DNA of 64,000 nt from Opisthorchis felineus (Eukaryota; Platyhelminthes; Trematoda; Opisthorchiida; Opisthorchiidae), in the NCBI GenBank assembly GCA_004794785.1, contig SJOL01004031.1, positions 135,121 through 199,120 on the forward strand. Reading direction: 5' to 3'. The notes beneath the pieces were generated by a model that worked only from the letters and a program-made list of their open reading frames with translations, was not told where the DNA came from and did not search any database. The position numbers and the translations under genes are program-made. Of this stretch, positions 61,601 to 64,000 are shown piece after piece (position 1 is the first letter of the stretch; each line of letters begins with the position of its first letter).

Positions 61601-64000
61601 CACTTGACCGTTCGGCCACAAGCGGAACTTGTGAAATATTCCTCCTAATTTCGAATAGTCAGACCTCAATTCAAAAGGTCACTGTTGTGTTGGGCGAAAG
61701 CTGTGACTATCCGACATCTCGATCCTAACCTGCACCTCCAGAAAGGCGAATTTGTTTGGCCTTACTGTGGTAAGATAAGACGTGTGAATTTATGGCCTGT
61801 CACATATCCCTTGGACCTGATCGCCCACCCCCAACTCGCTCTTCGTCCATGTTCATCCCATCATCTGGTTTTAGTACCAGCCTCTTAACCCAGTTCAGTG
61901 TGTCTCGAACTTCCCTAAATTTGCCTCTTTTTCATGTTGTGTCCTCAAGGTCGATTGGTCGCCGTTTCCGTTTCCTCTTCTATGCTTTCAATGCCTATTC
62001 TGTATTCATTGGGATAACAGTAGACGGTCGAATAAAAAAGAATCATGTGACTGTCTGAGAAGGCCAACAGCTGGTTTAAACCAATCTTCACAATCAAGTG
62101 AACTTCACTAGGTACGCAAACTGATCGGCCGCCGCGTGTGAGACCTATAACCAGAGGGCCACATGTTCGATCCTGGTGTACCTGTGCCTGGTATGCAGAT
62201 GATTCCAAGCAAAAATGCTGTGAAAAAAATGAGTAAAAATCCGTACTTCCGAATAACTAATTATCAACACCTAACAACGGGTGCATGTAATAATAAGTGA
62301 GGTAAACGAGCGTACATTTGTAGCGTCCTGTGATAGGTTTCGAATAATATCTACCTAATGGGATACTCTCAGTCAAACACTTCGTCACTTGTTCGCTCCC
62401 TACATTCTGTGTAGTTGAATGCTTCCGTCAAACCTGTGATGTATTCCCATTGTGTTGTATTCCCGTATACAACTAAGTTGCATGATGTGTTGTATTAGCT
62501 TGTAGTGTAGTGTATCTGAGTCTTTCTCTAAACCTTCCCAGGTGACCAACTCATTTGTACCGTGGATATACTAATGTCTGTTAAACAGCACGCGTTTGGT
62601 ACAATCAGAAGTAACAAGTCGTTCAATTCGTTGAAGCATTTAACCTTTCCGCGTGATAAGTATCCATCTTTAGGGCGACAACCACCAACGCTAGCCCTGC
62701 AAGCTGGTAACTTGGAGTAAAACCATGCACCGAAAAAAAGTAGGGAACAACTGAACAGTCCAGTAATGATGCACAAAATAAGACATAGACACACCGCCTC
62801 CTCACCTGGGAAAAATACCTTGTGGCGGATTATTTTGCTTTGTTTCTGACAGGATCACTAACTGCTAACAGCAGCGGTTTTCAGTGGCTCGCGTTATCTT
62901 TCCAAACTATTTCAGTTACAATTGAGATTTCATCATTGGGGTCAAATCAATCTACGCTGAAAAACTGAAAAGCGCTGTACATCTTCAGCCTTGTATTGAA
63001 TCGTTAACTGTACATAAATTCCTAAGGTGATTCCAGCACGCTACTCTAGTTATTCGGCCTAGCAGCAATGTAATTCACTTAGAGGGAATACAGTGTCAAG
63101 GTTTGTTCACTCATGCTGTTCACGTCACATGATCCTATGTTAACTGGCTTTTCAAGTGATGAATGCTCAGGTGAAAGGCCCTTGAGGGTTGTGAGATATT
63201 AAAGTCTACAGGAGATGTTCGTTGGCCGTACAAAATACGCACAAGCAACAACACGGAGAAGAATCTTCTGCTGAACCGGGGCGGCAAATGCACTATCCGT
63301 CACCCAAAGGGGGATGTTGGCCGACGGGATATTTTGTTGTGGAGTTTTTTATGAGAAAAGAGTTCTGGAAGGCCTTTTTGTGGGGCATTACTGTGTTTGA
63401 TAGTTTTCGACCCATTACAATCGGCCACGTATTTTTGAAACCGTGGTCTTGGTTCCCGCTAAATACTGATGCACTAATGGAGTGACTACCGTACTTTACT
63501 GCAGGCTGTAAAATCTCATGTCAAAGAGGGAGTTGTTTAACAGAAAGGTGCAACCTCATAACTAACTAGAAACATTCACTACCACTGCTGTTTTGTATGA
63601 ATAATCAATCAGTCCTATAAAAACTTACCTGCTTTTCGAGCTGTAGCTGATGCAAGTGGTCAGCTAGGATAGCATACTTGGCATTTTCTTCTTTTCGCAT
63701 TGCGCGTTCCCGCTTTAACTCCGGACTCCAAAATGTCCGAATGCTCGTGGTACATGCATTCAACTTTTCTCTAGTAAGCTCGAGTTCATGCTGCAATCGT
63801 ATACATTCTCTTTGTAATATTGTTACATCTGGCACAGCCGGTAGGTTAAATATTCCAGTGGCAGCAGGAAATGTAGGATAGGCAGCAGGACGTTGTAGAG
63901 CGGCATAATCAATTCCACCCAAAGAGGACAAAGTAGGTGCAGTTAGGCCACTATAGTCCAAGAGTTGGCTGGCGGGATTTCCGTAAAGAATGGGGTTTGT
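311..64000 (-). CDS. ERC: ELKS/ERC/CAST family active-zone scaffold, 14 exons, both ends missing
   Basis: The exon chain on the minus strand is 64000-63629, 60781-60290, 45813-45706, 41479-41309, 37847-37680, 32729-32562, 21790-21636, 19714-19447, 11465-11284, 8202-8067, 4402-4271, 3513-3385, 2281-2153 and 580-311. It reads as 960 codons without a stop. The family hallmark FWSPELK is at residues 90-96 of the visible part, followed by an almost continuous coiled coil. Segments such as [49 protein letters not shown] and [15 protein letters not shown] line up in order with vertebrate ERC1/2. Known of the family: cytomatrix proteins at presynaptic active zones (Bruchpilot in flies) that bind RIM and liprin-alpha, with other members acting in Rab6-linked trafficking. 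The C-terminal end and any RIM-binding tail lie outside the window. The assignment to the family is firm; the orthologue and isoform are not resolved. Confidence 0.95.
581..2152 (-). other. ELKS/ERC intron 13
   Basis: 1.57 kb. Short ORFs on either strand (for example 1581-1954) have no family resemblance or coding signal. Nothing else recognised. Confidence 0.8.
2153..2281 (-). CDS. ERC: ELKS/ERC exon 13
   Basis: Its 43 codons start [20 protein letters not shown] and end LTDQDRHV. The acceptor is TTTTCCAG| and the donor GTG|GTAGGT, phase 0/0. A coiled-coil pattern is visible. Direct similarity to vertebrate ERC is weaker, so the call rests mainly on frame continuity and splice signals. Confidence 0.8.
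2282..3384 (-). other. ELKS/ERC intron 12
   Basis: 1.1 kb, AT-rich, no recognisable element or ORF. Confidence 0.85.
3385..3513 (-). CDS. ERC: ELKS/ERC exon 12
   Basis: Its 43 codons start [20 protein letters not shown] and end LKTLEQEC. The acceptor is ATATGTTAG| and the donor TGC|GTAAGT, phase 0/0. It is strongly heptad-like, and [15 protein letters not shown] resembles the ERC LAEKEAHLANL region. It is the same length (129 nt) as exon 13. Confidence 0.88.
3514..4270 (-). other. ELKS/ERC intron 11
   Basis: 0.76 kb, the shortest intron in the window. No recognisable element. Confidence 0.85.
4271..4402 (-). CDS. ERC: ELKS/ERC exon 11
   Basis: Its 44 codons start [20 protein letters not shown] and end [10 protein letters not shown]. 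The acceptor is CATTTCAG| and the donor CAG|GTGATA, phase 0/0. Heptad register continues from exon 10, in the place of ERC1 QIEELMNALEKTRQELDA. Confidence 0.9.
4403..8066 (-). other. ELKS/ERC intron 10
   Basis: 3.7 kb. Holds one decayed hammerhead SINE copy (7376-7500). A GC-richer patch at about 6650-6890 and a segment at 7700-7960 with a CxxC-like frame are unassigned. Confidence 0.85.
7376..7500 (-). mobile_element. Family A tRNA-derived hammerhead SINE, decayed
   Basis: On the minus strand the order is tRNA-like head (GGGTTCACAACTCC in place of the B box), then GCCCTG-CTGATGA-TTCCC, then CAGTGC near the CTTCTCTCGGCTT tail. The GAAAC strand and stem III are deleted, so this ribozyme copy is dead. 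It lies in sense orientation to the ELKS gene. Confidence 0.7.
8067..8202 (-). CDS. ERC: ELKS/ERC exon 10
   Basis: The first base completes the Glu codon split from exon 9. It then encodes [20 protein letters not shown] through SDVEILK (45 codons). The acceptor is TTTACAG| and the donor [29 protein letters not shown] matches the highly conserved ERC block EKKKNAQLLEEVRRREDSMA, one of the best family matches in the gene. Confidence 0.95.
8203..11283 (-). other. ELKS/ERC intron 9
   Basis: 3.1 kb. No mobile element recognised. There is a short C-run near 10970-10980. Small ORFs such as 8692-8886 and 9117-9311 lack recognisable similarity. Confidence 0.8.
11284..11465 (-). CDS. ERC: ELKS/ERC exon 9
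   Basis: Its 60 codons plus two bases start [17 protein letters not shown] and include [20 protein letters not shown]. The acceptor is AATTTCAG| and the donor AAGA|GTGAGT (phase 2). It matches ERC1 FADQIKQLDKEASYYRDE...AEVDRLLEILKEVENEK. There is no ATG-started ORF of reportable size here; it was found by splice logic and family similarity. Confidence 0.9.
11733..11925 (-). repeat. Family B hammerhead repeat, partial, minus copy
   Basis: Read on the minus strand it begins in the ribozyme (GGGCGAAATCGGTCGTGG) and continues through the family landmarks GAAGAGTCTTCAGCAA, CATGAGTAGTG, GCAGCACATTCAGTTGAA and AACAAGAGATTTAG. It lacks the CTGATGA strand. It abuts an oppositely oriented copy at 11940. 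Confidence 0.7.
11940..12115 (+). repeat. Family B hammerhead repeat, plus copy, ribozyme degraded
   Basis: Landmarks in order are TTGAGTCTCCCGTGA, CAAATGAATGTATTTCG, GGGTTCAAG, CTCGAGGACTG and CTGATGA at 12069-12075. The GAAAC strand that should follow is replaced by GAAGTCAC, so catalysis is not expected. Confidence 0.7.
12878..13018 (-). repeat. Family B repeat, minus copy of an inverted pair
   Basis: The minus-strand reading carries CAGCTGAAAC, GCAGCACATTCGGTTGAA, AAACGAGAGATTCAG and GTTGAGTCTCCTG. It ends near the GCAAATGAGTGTATACGC segment. No ribozyme core lies in this copy. Confidence 0.7.
13019..13235 (+). repeat. Family B repeat, plus copy with near-complete hammerhead
   Basis: Starts AAACGAGGGATTAGG, passes TTGGGTCTCCCGTCAG and GGGTTCAAGTTC, reaches the hammerhead at 13159-13201, then GAAGAGTTTTCGGCAACC and TGAGTAGT. 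It is head-to-head with the copy at 12878-13018. Confidence 0.75.
13159..13201 (+). ncRNA. Hammerhead ribozyme motif, family B (two core helices weakened)
   Basis: Stem I is GCCTAC/GTGGGC (six pairs, one G-U). The core CTGATGA (13165-13171) and GAAA (13186-13189) are intact. Stem II is weakened to GC/GC closing pairs. The cleavage triplet is ATT instead of the family GTC, and stem III is weakened (C·A). Activity is doubtful. It is antisense to the ELKS gene. Confidence 0.6.
14905..15130 (+). pseudogene. PiggyBac-type transposase fossil
   Basis: The frame from about 14908 reads [13 protein letters not shown], then a segment with [16 protein letters not shown], then [14 protein letters not shown]...NKPGGLGIY up to a stop at 15112. 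This order matches the piggyBac DDE transposase core: RFDD...TR, VFE.F, then IDEQ..PFKGR..F..Y...KP.K.GIK. The family DEQ reads DQQ and FKGR reads LKSR. Only about 70 residues are recognisable and upstream frames are broken. An open frame at 14352-14732 could be its remnant N-terminal part but shows no diagnostic motif. Confidence 0.6.
16613..16686 (+). repeat. Compound microsatellite (TC)18(TA)19
   Basis: Uninterrupted TC dinucleotides at 16613-16648 are followed directly by TA dinucleotides at 16649-16686. The low-complexity frame through it (alternating LS and IY) is not a gene. On the minus strand it sits at the 3' end of the adjacent repeat as a possible tail. Confidence 0.95.
16687..16960 (-). 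repeat. SINE-like dispersed repeat with TA tail
   Basis: On the minus strand the unit runs from CCATGGCGCTACCTGACTGG through a B-box-like TCGTTCGAACC and GTGCATCCGGCATG to CTGCTGATGAGCT, ending in (TA)n(GA)n. The composition and spurious ORFs resemble abundant fluke repeats. Family identity is from general impression only. Confidence 0.45.
19447..19714 (-). CDS. ERC: ELKS/ERC exon 8
   Basis: It follows a T-rich acceptor (TTTTTTTTTAG|), completes the split Arg codon from exon 7, then encodes 89 codons from [16 protein letters not shown] to ATLQMEKQM. The donor is ATG|GTGAGT, phase 0. It is a charged heptad coiled coil corresponding to the ERC region around KVNALQAELTEKESSL. Plus-strand ORFs over it are shadows. 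Confidence 0.92.
19715..21635 (-). other. ELKS/ERC intron 7
   Basis: 1.9 kb. Contains one SINE-like repeat (20134-20391). The rest is unassigned. Confidence 0.85.
20134..20391 (-). repeat. tRNA-like dispersed repeat (fluke type)
   Basis: The minus strand has GGTCCGTGGTTCGAACG (B-box-like TTCGAA) followed by a frame reading ...[19 protein letters not shown]. This resembles a pseudo-peptide seen repeatedly in fluke gene predictions and derived from a tRNA-like interspersed repeat. It is not a gene. Confidence 0.5.
21636..21790 (-). CDS. ERC: ELKS/ERC exon 7 (weak splice donor)
   Basis: The sequence starts [19 protein letters not shown] and ends LKDKEKQIE plus two bases. The acceptor is TTGATAG|. 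The only donor that keeps frame with exon 8 is AAAG|GTGGCG, which departs from consensus at positions +4 to +6. Junction phase is 2. The joined product reads KQIERLQDL, matching ERC1 IIERLKEQ, which supports this choice. Confidence 0.88.
24740..24960 (+). pseudogene. Non-LTR retrotransposon ORF2 C-terminal fragment
   Basis: One frame reads [20 protein letters not shown], then after a frameshift LHRLRWQG...[12 protein letters not shown]. The characteristic post-RT tail of fluke non-LTR ORF2 proteins is IRW.HRVSNAEV...LHRLRWLGHVLRM...HRLPRRALF. It is broken by at least one frameshift. It lies immediately upstream of a family A SINE copy. Confidence 0.65.
24977..25367 (+). mobile_element. Family A hammerhead SINE, partial head-to-tail dimer
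   Basis: The tail motif CTGAAAATTACC...CCTCACACC occurs at 24977 and again at 25332, spaced 355 bp, bracketing one complete unit. Inside are AAACTTCTATCTGAGAAG, an A-box-like TGGTGGCTGAACGG (25176-25189) and a B-box-like GGTTCGAGACTCC (25223-25235). Next comes the ribozyme GCATTG-CTGAGGA...GAAAC...CAGTGC at 25255-25306, interrupted by a short insertion at the cleavage site. Confidence 0.75.
27470..27790 (+). repeat. Direct duplication of an approximately 100-bp unit
   Basis: The segment at about 27480-27570 (TGCTGAGGGTGGAGACTGG...CACGGTCAA...TGATAT) recurs diverged at about 27698-27785 (TGCTGGAGCTGAAGACTAG...GTGGTCAACTGATAT). The spacing is near 215 bp. No coding content. Confidence 0.55.
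28254..28345 (+). repeat. 40-bp tandem repeat, about 2.3 copies
   Basis: GTTCAG/GTTCAC starts recur at 28255, 28295 and 28335. The shared body includes CAC..CA..GAAGCACGA.CGA..T. Copies are imperfect. Confidence 0.75.
29379..29480 (-). pseudogene. Immunoglobulin I-set domain-like fragment
   Basis: The minus-strand frame reads [20 protein letters not shown] then [14 protein letters not shown]. This resembles the E-F-G strand end of an I-set Ig domain (L.I.dv...DEGsY...A.N..G...ss...v.L.G). It is preceded by a pyrimidine-rich tract and AG at 29481. No upstream Cys/Trp half was found. It is not part of the ELKS protein and may be a captured or decayed exon. Confidence 0.35.
31010..31345 (+). 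pseudogene. Penelope-like element fragment: GIY-YIG domain and C-terminus
   Basis: One frame reads [20 protein letters not shown], matching the CG..YIG.T.R.L..R endonuclease signature of Penelope-like elements. After a frame change the sequence continues [19 protein letters not shown] and then [20 protein letters not shown], matching the family C-terminus (EA..IR...P.LC.QK..V). Broken by frameshift and stops. No RT part is seen here. Confidence 0.65.
32562..32729 (-). CDS. ERC: ELKS/ERC exon 6
   Basis: Its 56 codons start [20 protein letters not shown] and end [13 protein letters not shown]. The acceptor is CATTTTAG| and the donor AAA|GTAAGT, phase 0/0. Joined to exon 5, it aligns without gaps to ERC1 EVDALRLRLEEKESFLNKKT. 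The plus-strand ORF here is antisense shadow. Confidence 0.94.
33230..33320 (+). repeat. tRNA-like SINE remnant
   Basis: A consensus B box (GGTTCGAATCTC) lies at 33293-33304 within CTGGGTTCGAATCTCGCG. The upstream A box is unclear, and a complete tRNA cloverleaf is not present. Confidence 0.35.
33593..33795 (-). mobile_element. Family A hammerhead SINE, minus copy of a head-to-head pair
   Basis: Minus-strand order: tRNA-like head (CGTTTGGCCACGAG as complement of the A box), degraded B box, HHR at 33669-33713, CTTCTCGGCTTTTC, GACAGAATGAAATCTC, CCAAATCTCCTCAC. Stem I (GCACTG/CAGTGC) is intact. The core reads CTATTGA instead of CTGATGA, and GTA at the cleavage site is GCG. Sense to the ELKS gene. 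Confidence 0.75.
33836..34090 (+). mobile_element. Family A hammerhead SINE, plus copy of a head-to-head pair
   Basis: Starts GTGATTTCCGTGAATGACGG and has an A-box-like GTGGCCAAACGGTTAAG at about 33914-33930. The HHR is at 33985-34029 with CTGACGA, GAAAC and a GTA cleavage triplet, but stem I is damaged. The tail is CTCGGCTTTTCATCC...GACAGAATGAAATCTC. About 40 bp separate it from the opposite copy. Confidence 0.75.
34780..34860 (+). repeat. tRNA-like SINE remnant
   Basis: GGAGGCTGTAGTTCGAGTCC contains a B-box-like core (GTTCGAGTCC). The upstream AGCTACTCAGTAAGCGG could be a degraded A box. No full tRNA fold. Confidence 0.35.
35418..35437 (-). other. G-quadruplex motif
   Basis: On the minus strand four G-runs of 3, 5, 4 and 5 are separated by single T loops, which is an ideal parallel G4 pattern. 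It is on the sense strand of ELKS, so it could fold in DNA and in the intron RNA. Confidence 0.75.
35955..36055 (+). repeat. tRNA-derived SINE candidate with internal G-run
   Basis: A near-perfect A box TGGCTGAGTCGG at about 35968-35979 and a B-box-like TTTCGAACATCC at about 36039-36050 flank a run of 15 G interrupted by one A (36006-36021) facing CCCCC. A palindrome CACGTGATCACGTG overlaps the head. Confidence 0.35.
37680..37847 (-). CDS. ERC: ELKS/ERC exon 5
   Basis: Its 56 codons start [19 protein letters not shown] and end KISMLTAD. The acceptor is CTCATCAG| and the donor GAT|GTACGT. The first codon is GTG, an internal valine. It aligns with ERC1 IDQLKQELSKKESELLALQ...AAILQTE. The exon is exactly eight heptads long (168 nt), the same length as exon 6. 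Confidence 0.93.
37848..41308 (-). other. ELKS/ERC intron 4
   Basis: 3.5 kb. Contains the tandem family B repeat at 40153-40520. Other short ORFs are unassigned. Confidence 0.85.
40153..40520 (+). repeat. Family B hammerhead repeat, more than one tandem unit
   Basis: The landmark AAACGAGGGATTCAGCTGAG occurs at about 40162 and again as AAACGAGAGATTCATCTTGG at about 40438. In both places it is followed by the (T)CTCCC...TTAGCTT/AATTTGTAAGTGA(A/C)TGTTTATCG series. Between the two starts lie CTGATGA (40293-40299), ATGAGTAGTATTG and GCACACTCAGTTGAAGAA. The ribozyme itself is degraded: GAAAC is lost. Confidence 0.7.
41309..41479 (-). CDS. ERC: ELKS/ERC exon 4
   Basis: Its 57 codons start [20 protein letters not shown] and end ERLLKSK. 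The acceptor is TTTGTAG| and the donor AAG|GTACGT, phase 0/0. It matches the ERC1 block TKIASLERNIRDLEDEIQML...FMKTK. A short Ser/Thr linker (PNTSTSSG) replaces charged residues of the vertebrate protein. Confidence 0.93.
42049..44823 (+). mobile_element. Decayed non-LTR retrotransposon (endonuclease + reverse transcriptase), 5' truncated
   Basis: Frames in order: an endonuclease piece ([41 protein letters not shown]; the catalytic DFNA reads DPNA); a linker; RT pieces near 43290-43500 ([15 protein letters not shown]) and 43520-43620; a [14 protein letters not shown] block near 43700-43790; the RT active-site box FADDI at about 43846-43860; FTYIGSCI near 44030; and a C-terminal [15 protein letters not shown] near 44395-44430. 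Many stops and frameshifts make it inactive. It ends in (GAT)8 at 44800-44823, as expected for the microsatellite tails of some RTE/CR1-type elements. Clade not decided. Confidence 0.88.
44800..44823 (+). repeat. (GAT)8 microsatellite, probable retrotransposon 3' tail
   Basis: A perfect GAT trinucleotide array directly downstream of the last recognisable non-LTR sequence, in the same orientation. Confidence 0.9.
45706..45813 (-). CDS. ERC: ELKS/ERC exon 3
   Basis: Its 36 codons ([18 protein letters not shown]... TLQSLVDTK) run from an acceptor after TTTTTTCAAG to the donor AAG|GTGAGT, phase 0/0. TLQSLVDTK corresponds to the vertebrate ERC segment ALQTVIEMKDTK. It continues exon 2 directly after a 14.5 kb intron, and the alignment with ERC leaves no room for a missing exon between them. 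Confidence 0.9.
46426..46612 (-). mobile_element. Family A hammerhead SINE, minus copy of a head-to-head pair
   Basis: The minus-strand reading has ACCATGACCGAACGGTTG (A-box region), TGAGTTCGAAACTC (B-box region), the HHR at 46476-46520 and a CTTCTCGATTTTTCAGC tail. The HHR has GCACTC/CAGTGC, CTGGTGA (one core change), GAAAC and an intact GTA cleavage triplet. Sense to ELKS. Confidence 0.75.
46622..46957 (+). mobile_element. Family A hammerhead SINE, plus copy of a head-to-head pair
   Basis: A nearly full unit: GTGGTTTCCGGGATTGAAGG, A box TTGCCGAACGGTTTGG, B box CCGGTCCGAAACCC, HHR 46831-46876, CTCGGCTTTCCAGC, TCTCAATTGAAAATTACC and CCTCACACCGCCAT. The HHR has CTGACGA, GAAAC and a GTA cleavage triplet, but stem I is only three pairs. 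Confidence 0.78.
48735..49008 (-). repeat. Family B repeat with best-preserved hammerhead
   Basis: Minus-strand order: CTCGGGGACTG, hammerhead (48991-48949), GAAGAATTTTCAGCAACC, TTATGAGTAGTGCATTACG, a CGATATC segment, CAGCTGAAAC (here CAACTGAAAC), GTGCAGCACATTCAGTTG, AAACGAGAGATTCAGCTGGG, GAGTCTCTCG, CAAATTTGTTTGC and AAATGAGTGTATTTCGC. This is a full unit plus the start of the next one. Sense to ELKS. Confidence 0.8.
48949..48991 (-). ncRNA. Hammerhead ribozyme motif, family B, core intact, sense in ELKS intron 2
   Basis: On the minus strand: stem I ACCTAC/GTGGGC (five pairs, one G-U); CTGATGA; stem II GCCC-CAAGAA-GGAT (inner two G-C pairs intact, third mismatched, outer G-U); GAAA; stem III of two pairs with a CG loop; cleavage triplet GTC. 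All catalytic core positions match the hammerhead consensus. The short stem III with a two-base loop is as in schistosome Sm-alpha and Penelope-like hammerheads. Activity is predicted, not shown. Confidence 0.75.
49151..50110 (+). pseudogene. Non-LTR retrotransposon remnant (pol-like, internally deleted)
   Basis: The first frame has HADVSF...[27 protein letters not shown] and [12 protein letters not shown], a pattern I associate with fluke RTE-like pol linker regions. Further frames follow to 49880. A piece near 49975-50030 reads [13 protein letters not shown], resembling the RT active-site box with the second Asp changed to Gly. Several stops and an internal deletion. Distinct in sequence from the element at 42049-44823. 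Confidence 0.6.
50175..50475 (+). mobile_element. Family A hammerhead SINE
   Basis: Order: GAAACTTCCTTCTGAGAAG, GAGACAGTCAATAAGTGACC, GTGATTTCCGGGATTCAAC, CCGATCAGCCG, B box GGGTTCGAAGTCC, HHR 50381-50425, CTTCTAGGCTTTCATCC, GACTTCACTGACAGGATGAA. The A box is deleted. The HHR has CTGATGA and GTA^CAGTGC intact, but GAAA reads AAAA, which should abolish cleavage. Confidence 0.78.
50381..50425 (+). ncRNA. Hammerhead ribozyme motif, family A, one core base lost
   Basis: Stem I is ACACTG/CAGTGC with five pairs, CTGATGA is at 50387-50393, the stem II loop is CAACAA, GAAA is mutated to AAAA, and stem III ends in the GTA cleavage triplet. A near-complete fossil of the family A ribozyme. Confidence 0.6.
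53697..53985. repeat. Family B inverted pair with hammerhead on the plus arm
   Basis: A short minus copy (53697-53743) begins, on the minus strand, at GTCGTGGGCTGTCGAAG, within three bases of the predicted cleavage site. It abuts a plus copy (from about 53750) with AGGATTCAGTTGAGTCTCCC, CAAATTGGTTTGCAAATCAG and the hammerhead at 53878-53920, then GTTTTCAGTAACCGTATGAGTAG. Confidence 0.75.
53878..53920 (+). ncRNA. Hammerhead ribozyme motif, family B, one core base changed
   Basis: Stem I ACCTAC/GTGGGC, core CTGATAA (G to A), stem II GCAC-CAAGAA-GGGC with three pairs, GAAA intact, stem III A-U plus U-G with CG loop, cleavage triplet GTC. The core change makes activity unlikely. Confidence 0.6.
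56668..56880. repeat. Family B repeat, diverged inverted pair
   Basis: The minus portion shows complements of GCGAAATAAACTCATTT, TTCTGGTTTATGATGATCTTC and CAACCGAATGTGCT. A plus-oriented piece follows at about 56836 (CCCAGAGTTTTCAACGACC, TGATGAGTACGG), matching GAGTTTTCAGCAACCTTATGAGTAGTG. No ribozyme core remains; the TGATGA here belongs to the downstream landmark. It lies about 0.9 kb upstream of the Penelope-like element. Confidence 0.6.
57750..59445 (+). mobile_element. Penelope-like element, near full length but broken (RT + GIY-YIG)
   Basis: Pieces in order: an N-terminal block with [15 protein letters not shown] at about 57825-57870; RT block [20 protein letters not shown] at 58400-58460 (family F..Y.Q..G.AMGSPLSP); FTSEQHFS, then [20 protein letters not shown] near 58540-58690 (family I.FT.E...LPFLDV...R..G...SVY.K.T); a GIY-YIG-region piece ending SVAEHVKWF near 59080-59105; and the C-terminal [18 protein letters not shown] with its stop at about 59445 (family P.LC.QK..V..L.LPW). 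Frames shift several times, so it is non-functional. Elements of this class are known to carry hammerheads in their pseudo-LTRs. Confidence 0.8.
60290..60781 (-). CDS. ERC: ELKS/ERC exon 2 (coiled coil with Ala/Thr/Gly-rich insert)
   Basis: The acceptor is ...CACAACAG before ACC and the donor is GAG|GTAAGA. It has 164 codons, phase 0 on both sides, and is the largest exon complete in the window. It starts [18 protein letters not shown] and contains [18 protein letters not shown], which matches the vertebrate ERC segment ending KKLLEMLQSKG. A low-complexity stretch rich in Thr, Gly, Ala and Val (about exon residues 95-120) interrupts the coil and has no equivalent in vertebrate ERC. The exon ends in heptads ([16 protein letters not shown]). 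An overlapping ORF on the plus strand here is a shadow. Confidence 0.93.
61455..61630 (-). mobile_element. Family A hammerhead SINE, minus copy
   Basis: On the minus strand: A box GTGGCCGAACGGTCAAG, B box GGGTTCGAAACTCC, then the HHR region at 61500-61545 (GCAATG-CTGATTA-GTCCCAAT...GGAAC...GTGC) and CTTTTCGGCTTTTCGGC. This copy keeps GTCCC in stem II, closest to the schistosome form. Core damaged (CTGATTA, GGAAC). Sense to ELKS. Confidence 0.75.
62110..62185 (+). repeat. tRNA-like SINE remnant
   Basis: GGGCCACATGTTCGATCCTGG contains a B-box-like GTTCGATCC. The A-box region is degraded. It does not fold as a complete tRNA. Confidence 0.35.
62918..63005 (-). mobile_element. Family A SINE 3' fragment, minus copy
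   Basis: The minus strand reads GATTCAATACAAGGCTGAAG, TGTACAGCGCTTTTCAG, GCGTAGATTGATTTGACC, ATGAAATCTCAATTG. This is the ribozyme stem II onward and the tail only; the tRNA-like head is missing. Confidence 0.65.
63629..64000 (-). CDS. ERC: ELKS/ERC exon 1 of window (N-terminal region, FWSPELK motif)
   Basis: The frame is open to the right window edge, so the true start or 5' splice acceptor lies outside. Its 124 codons begin with a Pro/Ala/Gly/Ser/Leu-rich, probably disordered stretch. A coiled coil starts at about residue 60 ([19 protein letters not shown]) and leads into the family signature [20 protein letters not shown]. The exon ends with codon CAG before a consensus GTAAGT donor, phase 0. 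A TTG at 63961 is an internal leucine, not a start codon. Confidence 0.93.

Larger units (their letters stand above)
60782..63628 (-). other. ELKS/ERC intron 1
   Basis: 2.8 kb. Holds two family A pieces (61455-61630, 62918-63005) and a tRNA-like remnant (62110-62185). The rest is unassigned. Confidence 0.85.

Noticed and set aside
1..64000. Bacterial features: operons, ribosome binding sites, CRISPR arrays, rRNA
   Set aside because: None seen. Interrupted coding sequence with spliceosomal signals and retroelement fossils shows that the window is nuclear eukaryotic DNA.

Overview
The window is eukaryotic and most likely comes from a digenean trematode (fluke) with a large, repeat-rich genome. 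The evidence is spliced coding sequence with GT-AG introns of 0.8 to 14.5 kb, decayed non-LTR and Penelope-like retroelements of the type common in flukes, and short interspersed repeats carrying hammerhead ribozyme motifs as in the schistosome Sm-alpha family. The species cannot be fixed from the sequence.

One protein-coding gene accounts for essentially all real coding sequence. It is an ELKS/ERC/CAST (Bruchpilot-type) presynaptic active-zone scaffold on the minus strand. Fourteen exons chain in frame from the right edge (64000) down to 311 and give at least 960 consecutive codons. The order and spacing of coiled-coil segments match vertebrate ERC proteins almost without gaps. Both ends are missing: the first visible exon is open at the right edge, and the last visible exon ends in a good splice donor, so at least one more exon lies to the left. 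All junctions are phase 0 except two balanced pairs (exons 7/8 and 9/10).

The introns hold the rest. Intron 1 (60.8-63.6 kb) has tRNA-like and hammerhead SINE pieces. Intron 2 (45.8-60.3 kb) has a nearly full-length but broken Penelope-like element with RT and GIY-YIG (57.75-59.45 kb), a non-LTR remnant, an inverted pair of hammerhead SINEs, and the best preserved hammerhead motif, in sense orientation to the gene (48949-48991). Intron 3 holds a decayed non-LTR retrotransposon ending in a (GAT)8 tail. Intron 4 has a tandem hammerhead-bearing repeat. Intron 5 has a head-to-head SINE pair and a G-quadruplex motif. Intron 6 (21.8-32.6 kb) has a second Penelope fragment, an Ig-domain-like fragment, tandem repeats and a partial SINE dimer. 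Intron 8 has a piggyBac-type transposase fossil and two inverted pairs of the second hammerhead family. Introns 9 and 11-13 show little that is recognisable.

The most interesting feature is the coexistence of two distinct hammerhead-ribozyme repeat families in the introns of one synaptic gene. Family A has a tRNA-derived (pol III-like) head. Family B is a tandem-capable unit that may be the pseudo-LTR of Penelope-like elements. Both often occur as head-to-head inverted pairs. Most ribozyme copies are damaged, and catalytic activity is inferred only from core motifs.
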